In this document: piece after piece, positions 7,978-16,928 of the stretch
Layout: every line of letters begins with the position of its first letter
How positions within the stretch are numbered: position 1 is the first letter of the stretch
Assembly: GCA_946223075.1 (NCBI GenBank)
Contig: CAMILZ010000014.1
Location: 1-64,000, forward strand
DNA from: an uncultured Dermabacteraceae bacterium
GTDB taxonomy: Bacteria; Actinomycetota; Actinomycetes; Actinomycetales; Dermabacteraceae
Length of the DNA: 64,000 nucleotides
Direction: 5' to 3'
Notes under the pieces: model-generated
Seen by the model: only the letters and a program-made list of their open reading frames with translations
Told to the model about the DNA's origin: nothing
Databases searched by the model: none
Program-made: the position numbers and the translations under genes

Positions 7978-10900
7978 ATGTTTGACGATTCAACGCTTGT
8001 GGAGGACCGCATCGAGCGTCTCCACGAGAGGCTGGGCAAGGAGCTCTTCAGGGTTCTCGCGCCCGTTCAGGTCACCGCGTGGAAGGCGCCGGGCGAGCCC
8101 GTTGATTTCGCGACGGCCGCGAAGGCAGGTTACGACCCGATCGCCTCGGGTGATCGTTGGGGGCCGGCGTGGAGTACATGGTGGTTCAAACTTTCGGGCA
8201 CGGTTCCCGCCGAAGTGAAATCTGAGCGCGTGCAGCTGCGCGTGGACCTCGGTTTCGAGGGGGATTGGGCTGGCAATCAGTCCGAAGGCCTCGCCTACAC
8301 CACCTCTGGCACGCCGCTCAAGGGCGTCAACCCCATGAATCGCCTCATCCCACTCACGGGCAAGGGCCTTCCCGAAACGATCGCGAAGGCGGGCGAGAGC
8401 CTTCTCGACGAGAACGGAAATGTGGACCTCTTCATCGAGGCCGGCGCCAATCCCAACATGGGTGACTACATGAACAACCCCACCGATCTCGGGGATCTCT
8501 CGACTCGCCCCGATAAACCCGTGTGGACGTTCGGCGGTGCTGACCTCGTGGTGCGCAACGAGAGCGTGTGGCACCTGTGGCTCGACGTTGAAGTGCTCTG
8601 GGGCGTACTCAAAGAGCAACCGAAGGAGTCGACGCTCCGCGCGACCCTCCTGCGCACGCTCGAGGAAGCGGCGGACATCGTGGACGCCGAGGGTATCCAC
8701 GAGGGTGCCGACGCCGCCCGCGCCCACCTCGCGCCCGTGATCGCGAGTGGTGCCGGAGCCTCCGCTCAGGTGATGAGCGCCGTGGGGCACGCGCATATCG
8801 ATTCCGCGTGGCTGTGGCCCCTGCGCGAAACGCGCCGTAAGGTCGCACGCACCTTCTCGAACGTTCTCGCCCTCGCCGAGGATTACCCCGAGTTCACGTT
8901 CGCGTGCACGTCGGCGCAGCACTACGCGTGGCTCAAGAGTGGCGCACCGGCCCTGTTCGACCGCGTGAAGGATTCGATTGCGAAGGGCCAGTGGCACCCT
9001 GCGGGTGGCATGTGGGTTGAATCCGACACCAACCTCCCCGGCGGCGAAGCTCTCGTTCGTCAATTCACCGTGGGGCTCAACTGGATGGAGCGCGAGCTTG
9101 GCGTTACTCCCACATGTACGTGGCTTCCCGACTCCTTCGGGTACACGGGCGCGCTCCCGCAGATCGCGCGATTGAGTGGCATGACCACGTTCTTCACGCA
9201 GAAACTCAACTGGAGCCAAACGAACTCGCTCCCGCACCACACCTTCTGGTGGGAAGGGATTGACGGCACTCGCATCTTCACGCACTTCCCGCCCGTGGAC
9301 TGCTACGACTCGATCGTGAGCCCCGAAGAGGTTTACAAGGCCGAGCGCAACTTCAAAGAGAAGGGTCGCGCAAAGCGTTCGCTCCTGCCCTACGGCTACG
9401 GCGATGGCGGCGGCGGTCCCGTCGCAGAAATGGTCGAGCGCGCACGGCGTTTCGCCGATATGGAAGGGGCGCCGCGCCTCGAATTCGATTCGCCCGACGG
9501 CTTCTTCGCGAAGGCACGCGAGGAATACCCGAATGCTCCCGTGTGGAGCGGCGAGATGTACCTCGAGTTCCATCGCGGCGTGTACACGTCGAGTGCGGAG
9601 CTCAAGCGCGGCAATCGCGAAGTTGAAGCGAAGCTCGCCGTTCTCGAATGGCTCGGAGCCCTTGCGACCGAGCGCGGGATCGACTACCCCCTCGGCGAGG
9701 TCGAGGAGCTGTGGCAGCGCGCCCTCCTTCTCCAGTTCCACGACATTCTGCCCGGCTCCTCGATCCACTGGGTCAACCGTGAGGCACGCGCCGAGTACGA
9801 GGCGCTGCGCACCGACATCGAACGCCTCATCGACTCGCTCCTCGCCTCTCTCGCAGGTGAGCACAAGAGTCAGGTAGAGGTGCGCGAGGGCGGCGACGGT
9901 CAGGCCGCGGCGCTCGCGGGCTCTGAACCCACCGTTCTCAATCCCTCGCCCGTGGTTCGCCGCGAGGTGTGGGAGTTGTCCGACGGTTGCTCGCTTATCG
10001 AGGTTGCTCCATTTTCCGCTGCACCTCTCTCCTCGGTTGAGGTGGAGCCGGAGAATCCTGTGACGTGTGAAAAGCGCGAAGGTGGCACCGTGCTCAACAA
10101 CGGCCTCGTGGAGGTTGTGATTGACACGAACGGTCTCGTGTCGTCCCTTCGCGACCTCGGGGCGGGCGGCCGAGAGCTACTCGCGGCGGAGGAAAAAGCG
10201 AATGCGCTCAGCATCCACCCGGACTTCCCGAGCTGCTTCGATGCGTGGGAGCTCCAACACCAGTACAAGCGCAGCGAGACCGTGCTGAGCGAAGCGCTCG
10301 ACGTGAAGGTCGTGCGCGACACCGCCTTCAAGGCGTGCGTCGAGGTGCGCCGCGCGCACGGTGATTCTACGTTCACGCAGCGGATCACTCTCGAGGCCGA
10401 TTCGCGCGCGGTCGATTTCGAGGTGTACGTCGATTGGCGCGAGAAGCACCGTGTGCTGCGTGTGGGATTCCCGCTCGCGCTGCATGCCCGTACGGACCGC
10501 TCCGAGATCCAGTTCGGGCACATCGACCGCCAGGTCGCGAAGAACACGTCGTGGCAGGAGGCGCAGTTCGAGGTGAGCGGTCACCGTTGGGCACTCCTCG
10601 AGGAGCCCGGCTACGCGGTCGCCTTCGCGAACTCGCAGACCTACGGTCACGACGTGCGCGTACTCGATGCACCCGGCGCTGAGAGGCGCGGCGGCGTGGC
10701 GTTCGGCTACACGCTCTTGCGCTCCGCAACGGCGCCCGATCCCGAGGTCGATCTCGGTGAACACACACTTCGCTACAGCCTCGTGTGCGACGCGAGCCTC
10801 GAGGAGGCGAACGCCGCGGGCCTGCGCCTCACGCAGCCGCTTCGCGAAACCGCTCACGCGCTCGAAACTTCGGCCGTCGCACGTATCGACCGCCACGAGG

Positions 10901-11169
10901 GCGACACGCTCGCCTTTATTGACGCCGTGAAGCCCGCCGATGATGGCTCGGGGGACCTCATTGTGCGCCTGCACGAAGCCGAGGGGCGCGCGGGCACAGC
11001 CCACGTGCGCTTCGCCACCGCGCCACGCGAGGTTCATGCAACAAACCTCCGCGAAACCGACACGCCTGAGGCCGCGCCAGGCCTCACAGCATGCAGCGAG
11101 GATTCCTCGCTCTACGAAGTATCGATGCACGAATTCCAGATTGTGACCTTGAGGGTGGCACACGCATGA
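7978..11169 (+). CDS. Alpha-mannosidase, glycoside hydrolase family 38
   Basis: A 1063-residue GH38 enzyme that removes alpha-linked mannose from glycans by a retaining, Zn-dependent mechanism. The metal-binding motif HAHIDSAWLWP starts at residue 270. The nucleophile segment WLPDSFGYTGALPQI starts at residue 382, with Asp385 as the expected nucleophile; this form of the motif matches the cytosolic Man2C1-type subgroup. WVESDTNLPGGE (about 343-354) is also typical. There is no signal peptide, so mannosides are probably imported by the two ABC cassettes and cleaved inside. GGAGG lies six bases before the ATG. The stop overlaps the next start as ATGA. Length is normal for the family. Confidence 0.95.
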   Translation: MFDDSTLVEDRIERLHERLGKELFRVLAPVQVTAWKAPGEPVDFATAAKAGYDPIASGDRWGPAWSTWWFKLSGTVPAEVKSERVQLRVDLGFEGDWAGNQSEGLAYTTSGTPLKGVNPMNRLIPLTGKGLPETIAKAGESLLDENGNVDLFIEAGANPNMGDYMNNPTDLGDLSTRPDKPVWTFGGADLVVRNESVWHLWLDVEVLWGVLKEQPKESTLRATLLRTLEEAADIVDAEGIHEGADAARAHLAPVIASGAGASAQVMSAVGHAHIDSAWLWPLRETRRKVARTFSNVLALAEDYPEFTFACTSAQHYAWLKSGAPALFDRVKDSIAKGQWHPAGGMWVESDTNLPGGEALVRQFTVGLNWMERELGVTPTCTWLPDSFGYTGALPQIARLSGMTTFFTQKLNWSQTNSLPHHTFWWEGIDGTRIFTHFPPVDCYDSIVSPEEVYKAERNFKEKGRAKRSLLPYGYGDGGGGPVAEMVERARRFADMEGAPRLEFDSPDGFFAKAREEYPNAPVWSGEMYLEFHRGVYTSSAELKRGNREVEAKLAVLEWLGALATERGIDYPLGEVEELWQRALLLQFHDILPGSSIHWVNREARAEYEALRTDIERLIDSLLASLAGEHKSQVEVREGGDGQAAALAGSEPTVLNPSPVVRREVWELSDGCSLIEVAPFSAAPLSSVEVEPENPVTCEKREGGTVLNNGLVEVVIDTNGLVSSLRDLGAGGRELLAAEEKANALSIHPDFPSCFDAWELQHQYKRSETVLSEALDVKVVRDTAFKACVEVRRAHGDSTFTQRITLEADSRAVDFEVYVDWREKHRVLRVGFPLALHARTDRSEIQFGHIDRQVAKNTSWQEAQFEVSGHRWALLEEPGYAVAFANSQTYGHDVRVLDAPGAERRGGVAFGYTLLRSATAPDPEVDLGEHTLRYSLVCDASLEEANAAGLRLTQPLRETAHALETSAVARIDRHEGDTLAFIDAVKPADDGSGDLIVRLHEAEGRAGTAHVRFATAPREVHATNLRETDTPEAAPGLTACSEDSSLYEVSMHEFQIVTLRVAHA

Positions 11170-12221
11170 AACTCCTGCTTATTTGCCTCGATGGCGTGAG
11201 GGCCGATGTGGCCCTTCCCGAATTCGTGGCGGCCGATCCGCACTTCGCGAAGCCCGATCATGACGCGGATCCCCGATTCCGTGCCGTGAACGATGCGGGC
11301 GAGCCTGCCGTCGGACCCCACGACCCCCCGCTCGACCGCACCCTCCCGCTCGAGGAGGCCCCGAAGAACCTCGCGCCCACGCTCGCCCGGCTTGCACGCG
11401 GGGATGAACACTCGGGCGGGCGCATCACACCCATGTGGATGACGCCGCCCACGGACTCCGCACCCGGGTGGTCGTCGATCCTCACGGGGTCGACCCACGA
11501 GGAATGCAATGTGTGGTGGAACGAATTCGTGGGGCACGATCTCGCGCGCCATCCCGACATTCTCTCGCGCGTGTACTTTGCGAACCCTGCCGCACGCACG
11601 CTTGCCGCGGCCACATGGGAGGCATTTTGCGCCCCTCACGGACTTGGGCCGCTTCTTCAGCACCGCATGGACCAGCAGCGCACGGGCCAGCACCAGGCTT
11701 TCCATCCCGACCTCAAGGACGGCCTGGACAGCGCAGACGATGACGTTGCGCACTGGGCGACGTGGAAGCTCCTGCACGAAGGTCCCGATGCGGCCGTCGT
11801 GTACTTCGAAGGTGTGGACGGTGCGGGTCACGCGCATGGCGCGGAATCGGAGCAGTATCGCGAGGCGATTCGGCACGTTGACGAGCTCACGCGCCATCTC
11901 GTCAAGGCTGTCGCCGAGCGTTATGAACAGCTCGGTGAGGACTGGCTCGTCGCCGTCACGACCGATCACGGCCACAAACCCGAGGGTGGGCACGGCGAGG
12001 ATGAGGTCGAGGTGCGTCGCAGCTTCCTCATCACGCACCGTTTTGGTGCGCCTCTGCCCGAGGCGCTGACCTCGCGAGACGTGCTCCATAGCGAAGAGGT
12101 CATGTGGATGCTCCTTGACGCAATGGGAGTGACCCAGGGCAGTTACGACGCTGAAAACGTGGGCGTGCTCCGCGGCATCGAGCAGGTGGGCCCCACGCGC
12201 AACCTCGCTTTCGAGTGGTGA
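11166..12221 (+). CDS. Alkaline phosphatase superfamily phosphodiesterase/phosphatase
   Basis: A 351-residue protein of the type I phosphodiesterase/nucleotide pyrophosphatase branch of the alkaline phosphatase superfamily. Likely metal ligands are the Asp of CLDGVRAD near residue 9, the D-x-H pattern in GVDGAGHAHG, and the DHGH and GGHGED motifs near the end. The WSSILTGSTHEE segment would carry the Ser/Thr nucleophile. The start codon is the ATG of an ATGA overlap with the mannosidase, so the two are translationally coupled. No signal peptide is evident. Its presence inside a glycan-degrading operon suggests a phosphate ester or phosphodiester on the imported glycan as substrate; that is inference, and a nucleotide-sugar or other phosphodiester is equally possible. 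Confidence 0.8.
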   Translation: MKLLLICLDGVRADVALPEFVAADPHFAKPDHDADPRFRAVNDAGEPAVGPHDPPLDRTLPLEEAPKNLAPTLARLARGDEHSGGRITPMWMTPPTDSAPGWSSILTGSTHEECNVWWNEFVGHDLARHPDILSRVYFANPAARTLAAATWEAFCAPHGLGPLLQHRMDQQRTGQHQAFHPDLKDGLDSADDDVAHWATWKLLHEGPDAAVVYFEGVDGAGHAHGAESEQYREAIRHVDELTRHLVKAVAERYEQLGEDWLVAVTTDHGHKPEGGHGEDEVEVRRSFLITHRFGAPLPEALTSRDVLHSEEVMWMLLDAMGVTQGSYDAENVGVLRGIEQVGPTRNLAFEW

Positions 12222-12892
12222 GCCCGCCCGTGGTGGAGGCACTTCCAGGCAAGGTTGCCGGCGTTATTTTTGATATGGACGACACGCTTTTCGATTCCGA
12301 AAAGGCGTGGCACGAGGCGGCCGCGGCTCTCTGGCGCGAGGCTGGCGGGGTTTTCCGCGGCCACGATGATCGCGGCGGCACCGTCGAGGATGTTGCCAAT
12401 GACTACCTCGACGAATTCGGGTTCGAGGGCGTGCGCGAGGACCGGATGGCGGAGGTGTGCGCTCGGCTCGAGGCCTCGATCCGCGAGCGGCTTCGAACCG
12501 GCCTCGAGCCCATGCCTGGCGCCGATGCACTAACGTCGCGTCTCGCGCGGGTCATGCCCATCGCGATTGGCTCCAACTCACCTCAGGCCATCGTCGAGCA
12601 GTGCGTGCATGCGGTTGGCTGGCAAGACCGTTTCACAGCTGCTCTCGGTGTCAATGAGGGCATGAACCCCAAGCCGGCCCCCGACCTCTACGTCGAAGCT
12701 GCAAGGCGTCTCGGCGTCGATCCACGCGATTGCGTCATCTTTGAGGACTCGCCCACGGGTGCCCGCGCCGCGGTCGCCGCGGGCGCCTTTGTCGTGACGA
12801 TTGGCGAGGCTGCGCGTGGAATTGGCTCAGCGGCGGTCGATACGCTTGAACACGACCTGATTACCTCGTGGACACCGGAGAAGCTGACATGA
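12215..12892 (+). CDS. HAD-superfamily phosphatase (beta-phosphoglucomutase-like)
   Basis: A 225-residue HAD hydrolase. Motif I is FDMDDT (nucleophile Asp20 and acid/base Asp22), motif II is the Ser of IGSNS, motif III the Lys of NPKPAPD, and motif IV FEDSPTG. An alpha-helical cap follows motif I, as in the PGMB/phosphoglycolate phosphatase subfamily. The GTG start overlaps the end of the phosphodiesterase gene by 7 bp and its TGA is overlapped by the next ATG, so it belongs to the operon. A sugar-phosphate phosphatase or mutase acting on products of the upstream enzymes would fit, but the substrate cannot be read from sequence. Confidence 0.85.
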   Translation: MVSPPVVEALPGKVAGVIFDMDDTLFDSEKAWHEAAAALWREAGGVFRGHDDRGGTVEDVANDYLDEFGFEGVREDRMAEVCARLEASIRERLRTGLEPMPGADALTSRLARVMPIAIGSNSPQAIVEQCVHAVGWQDRFTAALGVNEGMNPKPAPDLYVEAARRLGVDPRDCVIFEDSPTGARAAVAAGAFVVTIGEAARGIGSAAVDTLEHDLITSWTPEKLT

Positions 12893-14412
12893 GAACCCTC
12901 ATCCCCGAACCGACAATCGTGCGCGAAACAGGCGGCGAGTACGCCCTTCCTTCGCCCCTCCCGATCGCGGGTGGTGGAAACGCCGCGGCGTACCTTGCCG
13001 AACGCCTTGGTCGTGCAGCGGGCGTGCGCACGAGCGAAGGCGCGGGCGGCGTTGAATTTGCCCACGATGCCTCTCTCAGCGAAGAGGCGTACCGCCTGCG
13101 GGTCAGCACCGAGGGGATCCGCATCGACAGTGCCGATGAACGCGGCGCCGGATGGGCCGTGCAGACCCTCCTCCAGCTCCTCCCGCCCGCAATCTACTCC
13201 GCGGGCCCCATGGAGCCGTCGTCGCTCGTCGTTCCGTGCGTCGAGATCGAGGACGCCCCGCGCTACCACTGGCGAGGCTCCCACATCGACGTGGCCCGCA
13301 ACTTCCTTCCCCTCGAGGGCCTCTACAGGCACCTCGAGATCATGGCGATGCACAAGCTCAACGTTTTGCATCTCCACCTCACCGACGACCAGGGTTGGCG
13401 CATTCCCATCGAGGGCTTCCCGAAGCTCATCGAGAAGGGGTCCACGCGTCCCGGGACTCTCGCGGGGCATCAGCCGCCTCCCGACGAAAACGACTGCGAC
13501 GATGTCGCCGAGCACGACGGGATCGAATGCGGCGGCTACTACACGCGCGAGGAGATCACCGCACTCGTGAAGCGCGCAGGGATGCTCGGCATCCAGGTCG
13601 TCCCCGAGATCGACATGCCCGGGCACATGGAGTCGGTCGTCGCCGCGTACCCCGAGCTCGGCTGCGCGTCGATCGAGCATCCGCGCACGTGCTGGGGCAT
13701 CTCCGAGCATGTTCTCTCGCTTACGGACGAATCCGTCGAGTTCTGCCGCGCCGTGCTCACGGATGTCGCCACTCTTTTCCCGGGCTCGCCGATCCACGTC
13801 GGTGGCGACGAATGCCCGGGCAAGGAATGGGGCGAACACGAGGCTTCGCGCGCAACAATGGAGCGCATTGGCGCCACGACTGCCGCCGAGGCGCAGGCCT
13901 GGTTCGAGAATGAAATTTGTACTCACGTGCTCGGCATGGACCGCCGCGTGATCGCGTGGGACGAAGTTCTCGAGGGCGGCGTCCCCAAGGACACGACCGT
14001 CATGGTGTGGCGGAAGTCCGAGGCGGTCGAAGAGGCACTGCGCGCGGGTCACTATGCGATCGCCGCCCCGACCGAATTCACCTATTTCGACTACCGCCAG
14101 CATGCGGGCGAGGATCACCCCCTCACGATCGGTGGGAACCTCCCGCTCAGCAAGGTTGCGGGGCTTAGCGAGCTTCTCGATGCCGTGGGTGGCGAGGGGG
14201 AAGGGGCCTTGCTCGGCGCACAGTTCCAGCTGTGGAGCGAATACGTGCATGATTGGGCGAAGGCCGAGTACCTGCTGTGGCCGCGCGGGTGTTCCGTTGC
14301 GCAACAGCTGTGGTCCGGCTCGGTCGGCAATGCGCGCGAGCTTGCGACCATGGAGGAGCATCTTTCGCGCCTCACGGCACGCGGCCTCAACTGGTGCCGC
14401 ACGGCCGAGTAG
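12889..14412 (+). CDS. Beta-N-acetylhexosaminidase, glycoside hydrolase family 20
   Basis: A 507-residue GH20 enzyme removing terminal beta-GlcNAc or GalNAc by substrate-assisted catalysis. The catalytic pair Asp307-Glu308 is in HVGGDECPGKEW. The barrel strands LNVLHLHLTDDQGWRIPIEG and VVPEIDMPGHM are characteristic. The N-terminal 120 residues form the usual GH20b domain. I use ATG at 12889, the A of an ATGA overlap with the HAD gene and preceded by GGAG; the longer frame has no support. No signal peptide, so it acts on imported chitobiose or N-glycan fragments, cooperating with the alpha-mannosidase two genes upstream. Confidence 0.95.
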   Translation: MRTLIPEPTIVRETGGEYALPSPLPIAGGGNAAAYLAERLGRAAGVRTSEGAGGVEFAHDASLSEEAYRLRVSTEGIRIDSADERGAGWAVQTLLQLLPPAIYSAGPMEPSSLVVPCVEIEDAPRYHWRGSHIDVARNFLPLEGLYRHLEIMAMHKLNVLHLHLTDDQGWRIPIEGFPKLIEKGSTRPGTLAGHQPPPDENDCDDVAEHDGIECGGYYTREEITALVKRAGMLGIQVVPEIDMPGHMESVVAAYPELGCASIEHPRTCWGISEHVLSLTDESVEFCRAVLTDVATLFPGSPIHVGGDECPGKEWGEHEASRATMERIGATTAAEAQAWFENEICTHVLGMDRRVIAWDEVLEGGVPKDTTVMVWRKSEAVEEALRAGHYAIAAPTEFTYFDYRQHAGEDHPLTIGGNLPLSKVAGLSELLDAVGGEGEGALLGAQFQLWSEYVHDWAKAEYLLWPRGCSVAQQLWSGSVGNARELATMEEHLSRLTARGLNWCRTAE

Positions 14413-14421
14413 TCCTCGATT

Positions 14422-14437
14422 GGCTCAGCCGTGAGCC
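14422..14437 (+). terminator. Possible terminator hairpin of the mannosidase operon
   Basis: GGCTCA-GCCG-TGAGCC is a perfect 6-bp stem with a 4-nt loop, 10 bp after the hexosaminidase stop codon. No T-run follows, which is common in high-GC actinobacteria. Confidence 0.45.
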
Positions 14438-14471
14438 GGTCATGTGAGCGCTGTGTTGCTACTGTGGTGGC

Positions 14472-15149
14472 GTGTCAGTAGAGAAGCTCTCCGGTAGCGT
14501 GCAGGATTACCTCAAGGCTGTGTGGGTTCTAGGCGAGTGGTCGAACGAACCCGTGACGACCTCGAAGATTGCCGCGCGCGTGGGAGTTCGGCCGGCAACG
14601 GCATCCGAGACCATTAAGAAACTTGCCACACAGGCGCTCGTGGAGCATTCGCCTTACGGGGCGATCACGCTCTCGGAGGAAGGTCGATGCCTCGCTCTCG
14701 CCATGGTGCGCCGACATAGACTCATCGAGACCTTCCTCGTCGAAAAGCTCGGCTACGGGTGGGAGGAGGTGCATGCCGAAGCAGAAGTGCTTGAGCATGC
14801 GGTCTCCGATCTTATGGTGGAGAGAATCGACGCCGCGCTGGCGCATCCCACGCGAGACCCGCACGGTGACCCTATTCCAGGGCCCGACGGAACACTCGAA
14901 ACGATCCCCGCATTCCAGCTCACAAATCTTGCGGCTGGGAAGTCGGCACGGGTGGAGCGAGTGTCGGATGCTGACCCAGCGCTTTTGCAGTTCCTCGCGG
15001 GGAAAGGGCTCACTTTTGGGGCGATTGTGCGTGCACGCGAAGCGGAGCCTTTCTCCGAGACGCTCGACCTTGAGGTCGACGGCGTGAATGGGACAGCGGC
15101 GCTCGGCAAGACTGCGACTGACGCTGTGTGGGTCACGGTTCTCGAATAG
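14472..15149 (+). CDS. mntR: Manganese-responsive DtxR/MntR-family transcriptional regulator
   Basis: A 225-residue DtxR-family repressor with an N-terminal winged helix (about 7-65; recognition helix near RPATASETIKKL), a metal-binding dimerisation domain (66-130) and a C-terminal SH3-like FeoA domain (about 150-225). By hand alignment, Asp12 stands where DtxR has Met10, and Glu105 where DtxR has Cys102, followed by the conserved Glu108-His109. Asp and Glu at these positions are what known MntR proteins use for Mn2+ selectivity, so this looks like a manganese rather than iron sensor. The start is GTG. It converges on, and overlaps by 17 bp, the last gene of the manganese importer it presumably represses. 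Confidence 0.85.
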   Translation: MSVEKLSGSVQDYLKAVWVLGEWSNEPVTTSKIAARVGVRPATASETIKKLATQALVEHSPYGAITLSEEGRCLALAMVRRHRLIETFLVEKLGYGWEEVHAEAEVLEHAVSDLMVERIDAALAHPTRDPHGDPIPGPDGTLETIPAFQLTNLAAGKSARVERVSDADPALLQFLAGKGLTFGAIVRAREAEPFSETLDLEVDGVNGTAALGKTATDAVWVTVLE

Positions 15150-15999
15150 AGGGGCGAACCCGAGAGAGCGCCGTGCGAGCGGCGAGTACGCAGAAAAAGA
15201 TGAGGCCATAGACGACAGCCATGCCCGCGCTCGTCGCCGCGCCGAGCACGTAGGCGAGCCAAAACCCGGCGAGCGTTCCGAGCGTAGCGACGAGAACACT
15301 TCCGATCACCATGTCTCGAAGGTCTCTAGACCACAACCGCGCTGTCGCGGCGGGAATCACGACCAGGGCAAGTACCAGGACAGCGCCGGCGGCGTGAAAA
15401 GCGGCCGTCACGGTGAGCGATGTGAGAAACATGAAGACCACATTGATGGCTCCCGTGCGCACGCCGATTGATTGGGCGAATGCTGGATCGTAGGTGGTGA
15501 TGGTCAATCGTGGGAACAACGCGGCGATTACGCCGATGTTAAGGGCGAGAACCGCGAGCATGACGTAGAGGTATTGCGGTCCAACGTCGATGCCGCCGAT
15601 GATGAGAGGTGTCCATGCGGCGAGATTGACATCGCCCACTAGAACCGCGTGTTCATCGAGGTGGACATTGCCGAAATCGATCGAGATGAGAAGAACGCCG
15701 GCGCTGAAAAGAGCGGGAAACACAAGGCCCTGCGACGCATCTCCCGCGAGCAAACGCGTGCGTGAGAGTGCTTCGCTTCCGAGCACGACGAGGAGCCCCG
15801 CGCCTGCGGCGCCGACGATGAGCAGGGGAGAGGTAAGAGAGTGCGTCAGCGCATAGCCGATCACGACTCCCGGAAGAACCGCATGGCTCATACCATCGAC
15901 CATCATCGAACTCTTGCGAAGTACGACGAAAACTCCGGGAAGAGCCGTAGCGAGTGCCGTCGTGACAGCTAGGGCACACGTACCAAGGATAAAGTTCAC
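15133..15999 (-). CDS. mntD: Manganese/zinc ABC importer permease (MntD-like)
   Basis: A 288-residue ABC-3 family membrane protein with about eight hydrophobic segments, e.g. VFVVLRKSSMMVDGMSHAVLP, the permease motif contacting the ATPase. I start it at the GTG at 15999: GGGAGG lies five bases upstream and the GTG overlaps the preceding stop as GTGA. The open frame continues upstream to 16458 but that part is only the shadow of the previous permease. It is the last gene of the mntABCD-type operon. Confidence 0.85.
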   Translation of the reverse strand: MNFILGTCALAVTTALATALPGVFVVLRKSSMMVDGMSHAVLPGVVIGYALTHSLTSPLLIVGAAGAGLLVVLGSEALSRTRLLAGDASQGLVFPALFSAGVLLISIDFGNVHLDEHAVLVGDVNLAAWTPLIIGGIDVGPQYLYVMLAVLALNIGVIAALFPRLTITTYDPAFAQSIGVRTGAINVVFMFLTSLTVTAAFHAAGAVLVLALVVIPAATARLWSRDLRDMVIGSVLVATLGTLAGFWLAYVLGAATSAGMAVVYGLIFFCVLAARTALSRVRPSIREP

Positions 16000-16928
16000 G
16001 GTTTCCTCCCTTGCCCGGGTGATGATCGAAAAGTGCGGCGCGTCGTCGAAGACGCGACCATGCGCGCAAGGATTCCACGTCGAGGGGCGCACAGGAGTGA
16101 CACGACGAGAGCCCCGACGAGCACGAGAACGGTCACGGGACCGCTTGGCAGTGATCCGAAGGCGACGGACACGTAGGCGCCCAGGCTGCTTGCGCCCGCA
16201 CCAACGAGAGCGGAGAAAAGTGTCATGGAGGAAAGCTCGCGGGTCCACTGGCGTGCGACCGCCGGAGGGGTCACAACGAAAGCCACCATGAGCACGAGCC
16301 CGACGGCTTTTACCCCCGCGACCGTGGCGATCGCGAGCATGGCGAACATGGCCGCATCGATCGCCTTGCCGTTCAGTCCGAGTACCGTGCAAAACTCCGG
16401 ATCGAACGCGCGCAGCGAAAACTCTTTCCACAGGGCGAGCGTCACGAGGATTGCGCACCCGCCGACTACCGCGCTCGAGGTGATGTCGGCTTTCGTGAGC
16501 GTTGAGGCGTTACCGAAAAGAAACGCACCGATCCCACCCTTACCGGGGAGGGAGCTTTTACTGATGAACTGAAGGAGCAGCATACCGGTTCCGAAAAAGA
16601 GCGAGAGCGTCGTGGCCATCGCGGCATCGATCGTGAGCGGTGTGCGAGACGCGACGATGTTCGCGACGAGATGCGCTGCCGTTCCGGTGACCGCCGCTCC
16701 TATGACGAGTAGAAGCGGCGAATGTATGAAGGCGCCCGGACCAAGCGTTGAAAAAAGGAAGGCGAGGAGAACCCCGGGGAGGGCTGAATGCGAGATGACG
16801 TCGCTCGCAAGCGACTGGTGGCGCACATAGGCGAAGCAGCCGAGCGCCCCAGCGATAGCCCCGATGAGGCTCGTCCCCACAAGGACGCTGCGGTAGGTGT
16901 AGACCGAAAGAAAATCGACGATGCTCAC
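15996..16928 (-). CDS. mntC: Manganese/zinc ABC importer permease (MntC-like)
   Basis: A 310-residue ABC-3 family permease beginning VSIVDFLSVYTYRSVLVG. The GTG at 16928 overlaps the ATPase stop as GTGA and has AGAAGG about seven bases upstream, so it is preferred over an in-frame start 14 codons earlier. The motif CFAYVRHQSLASDVISHSAL is the conserved coupling region, paralogous to the MntD gene downstream. Two different permeases suggest a heterodimeric channel. The C-terminal tail (after VSLLCAPRRG) is basic and Ser/Arg-rich. Confidence 0.85.
   Translation of the reverse strand: MSIVDFLSVYTYRSVLVGTSLIGAIAGALGCFAYVRHQSLASDVISHSALPGVLLAFLFSTLGPGAFIHSPLLLVIGAAVTGTAAHLVANIVASRTPLTIDAAMATTLSLFFGTGMLLLQFISKSSLPGKGGIGAFLFGNASTLTKADITSSAVVGGCAILVTLALWKEFSLRAFDPEFCTVLGLNGKAIDAAMFAMLAIATVAGVKAVGLVLMVAFVVTPPAVARQWTRELSSMTLFSALVGAGASSLGAYVSVAFGSLPSGPVTVLVLVGALVVSLLCAPRRGILARMVASSTTRRTFRSSPGQGRKP

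Noticed and set aside
7990..9864. A 624-codon minus-strand frame inside the alpha-mannosidase gene
   Set aside because: It lies wholly within a confidently identified GH38 gene and has no independent evidence.
9986..10005. TCCGACGGTTGC in the mannosidase gene, and similar 7-mers at 23498, 36230, 38845, 39125, 40845 and 46055, as repeat copies
   Set aside because: The 7-mer TCCGACG is expected several times by chance in a sequence of this size and composition. Only sites with the second arm or extended flanks were counted as repeats.
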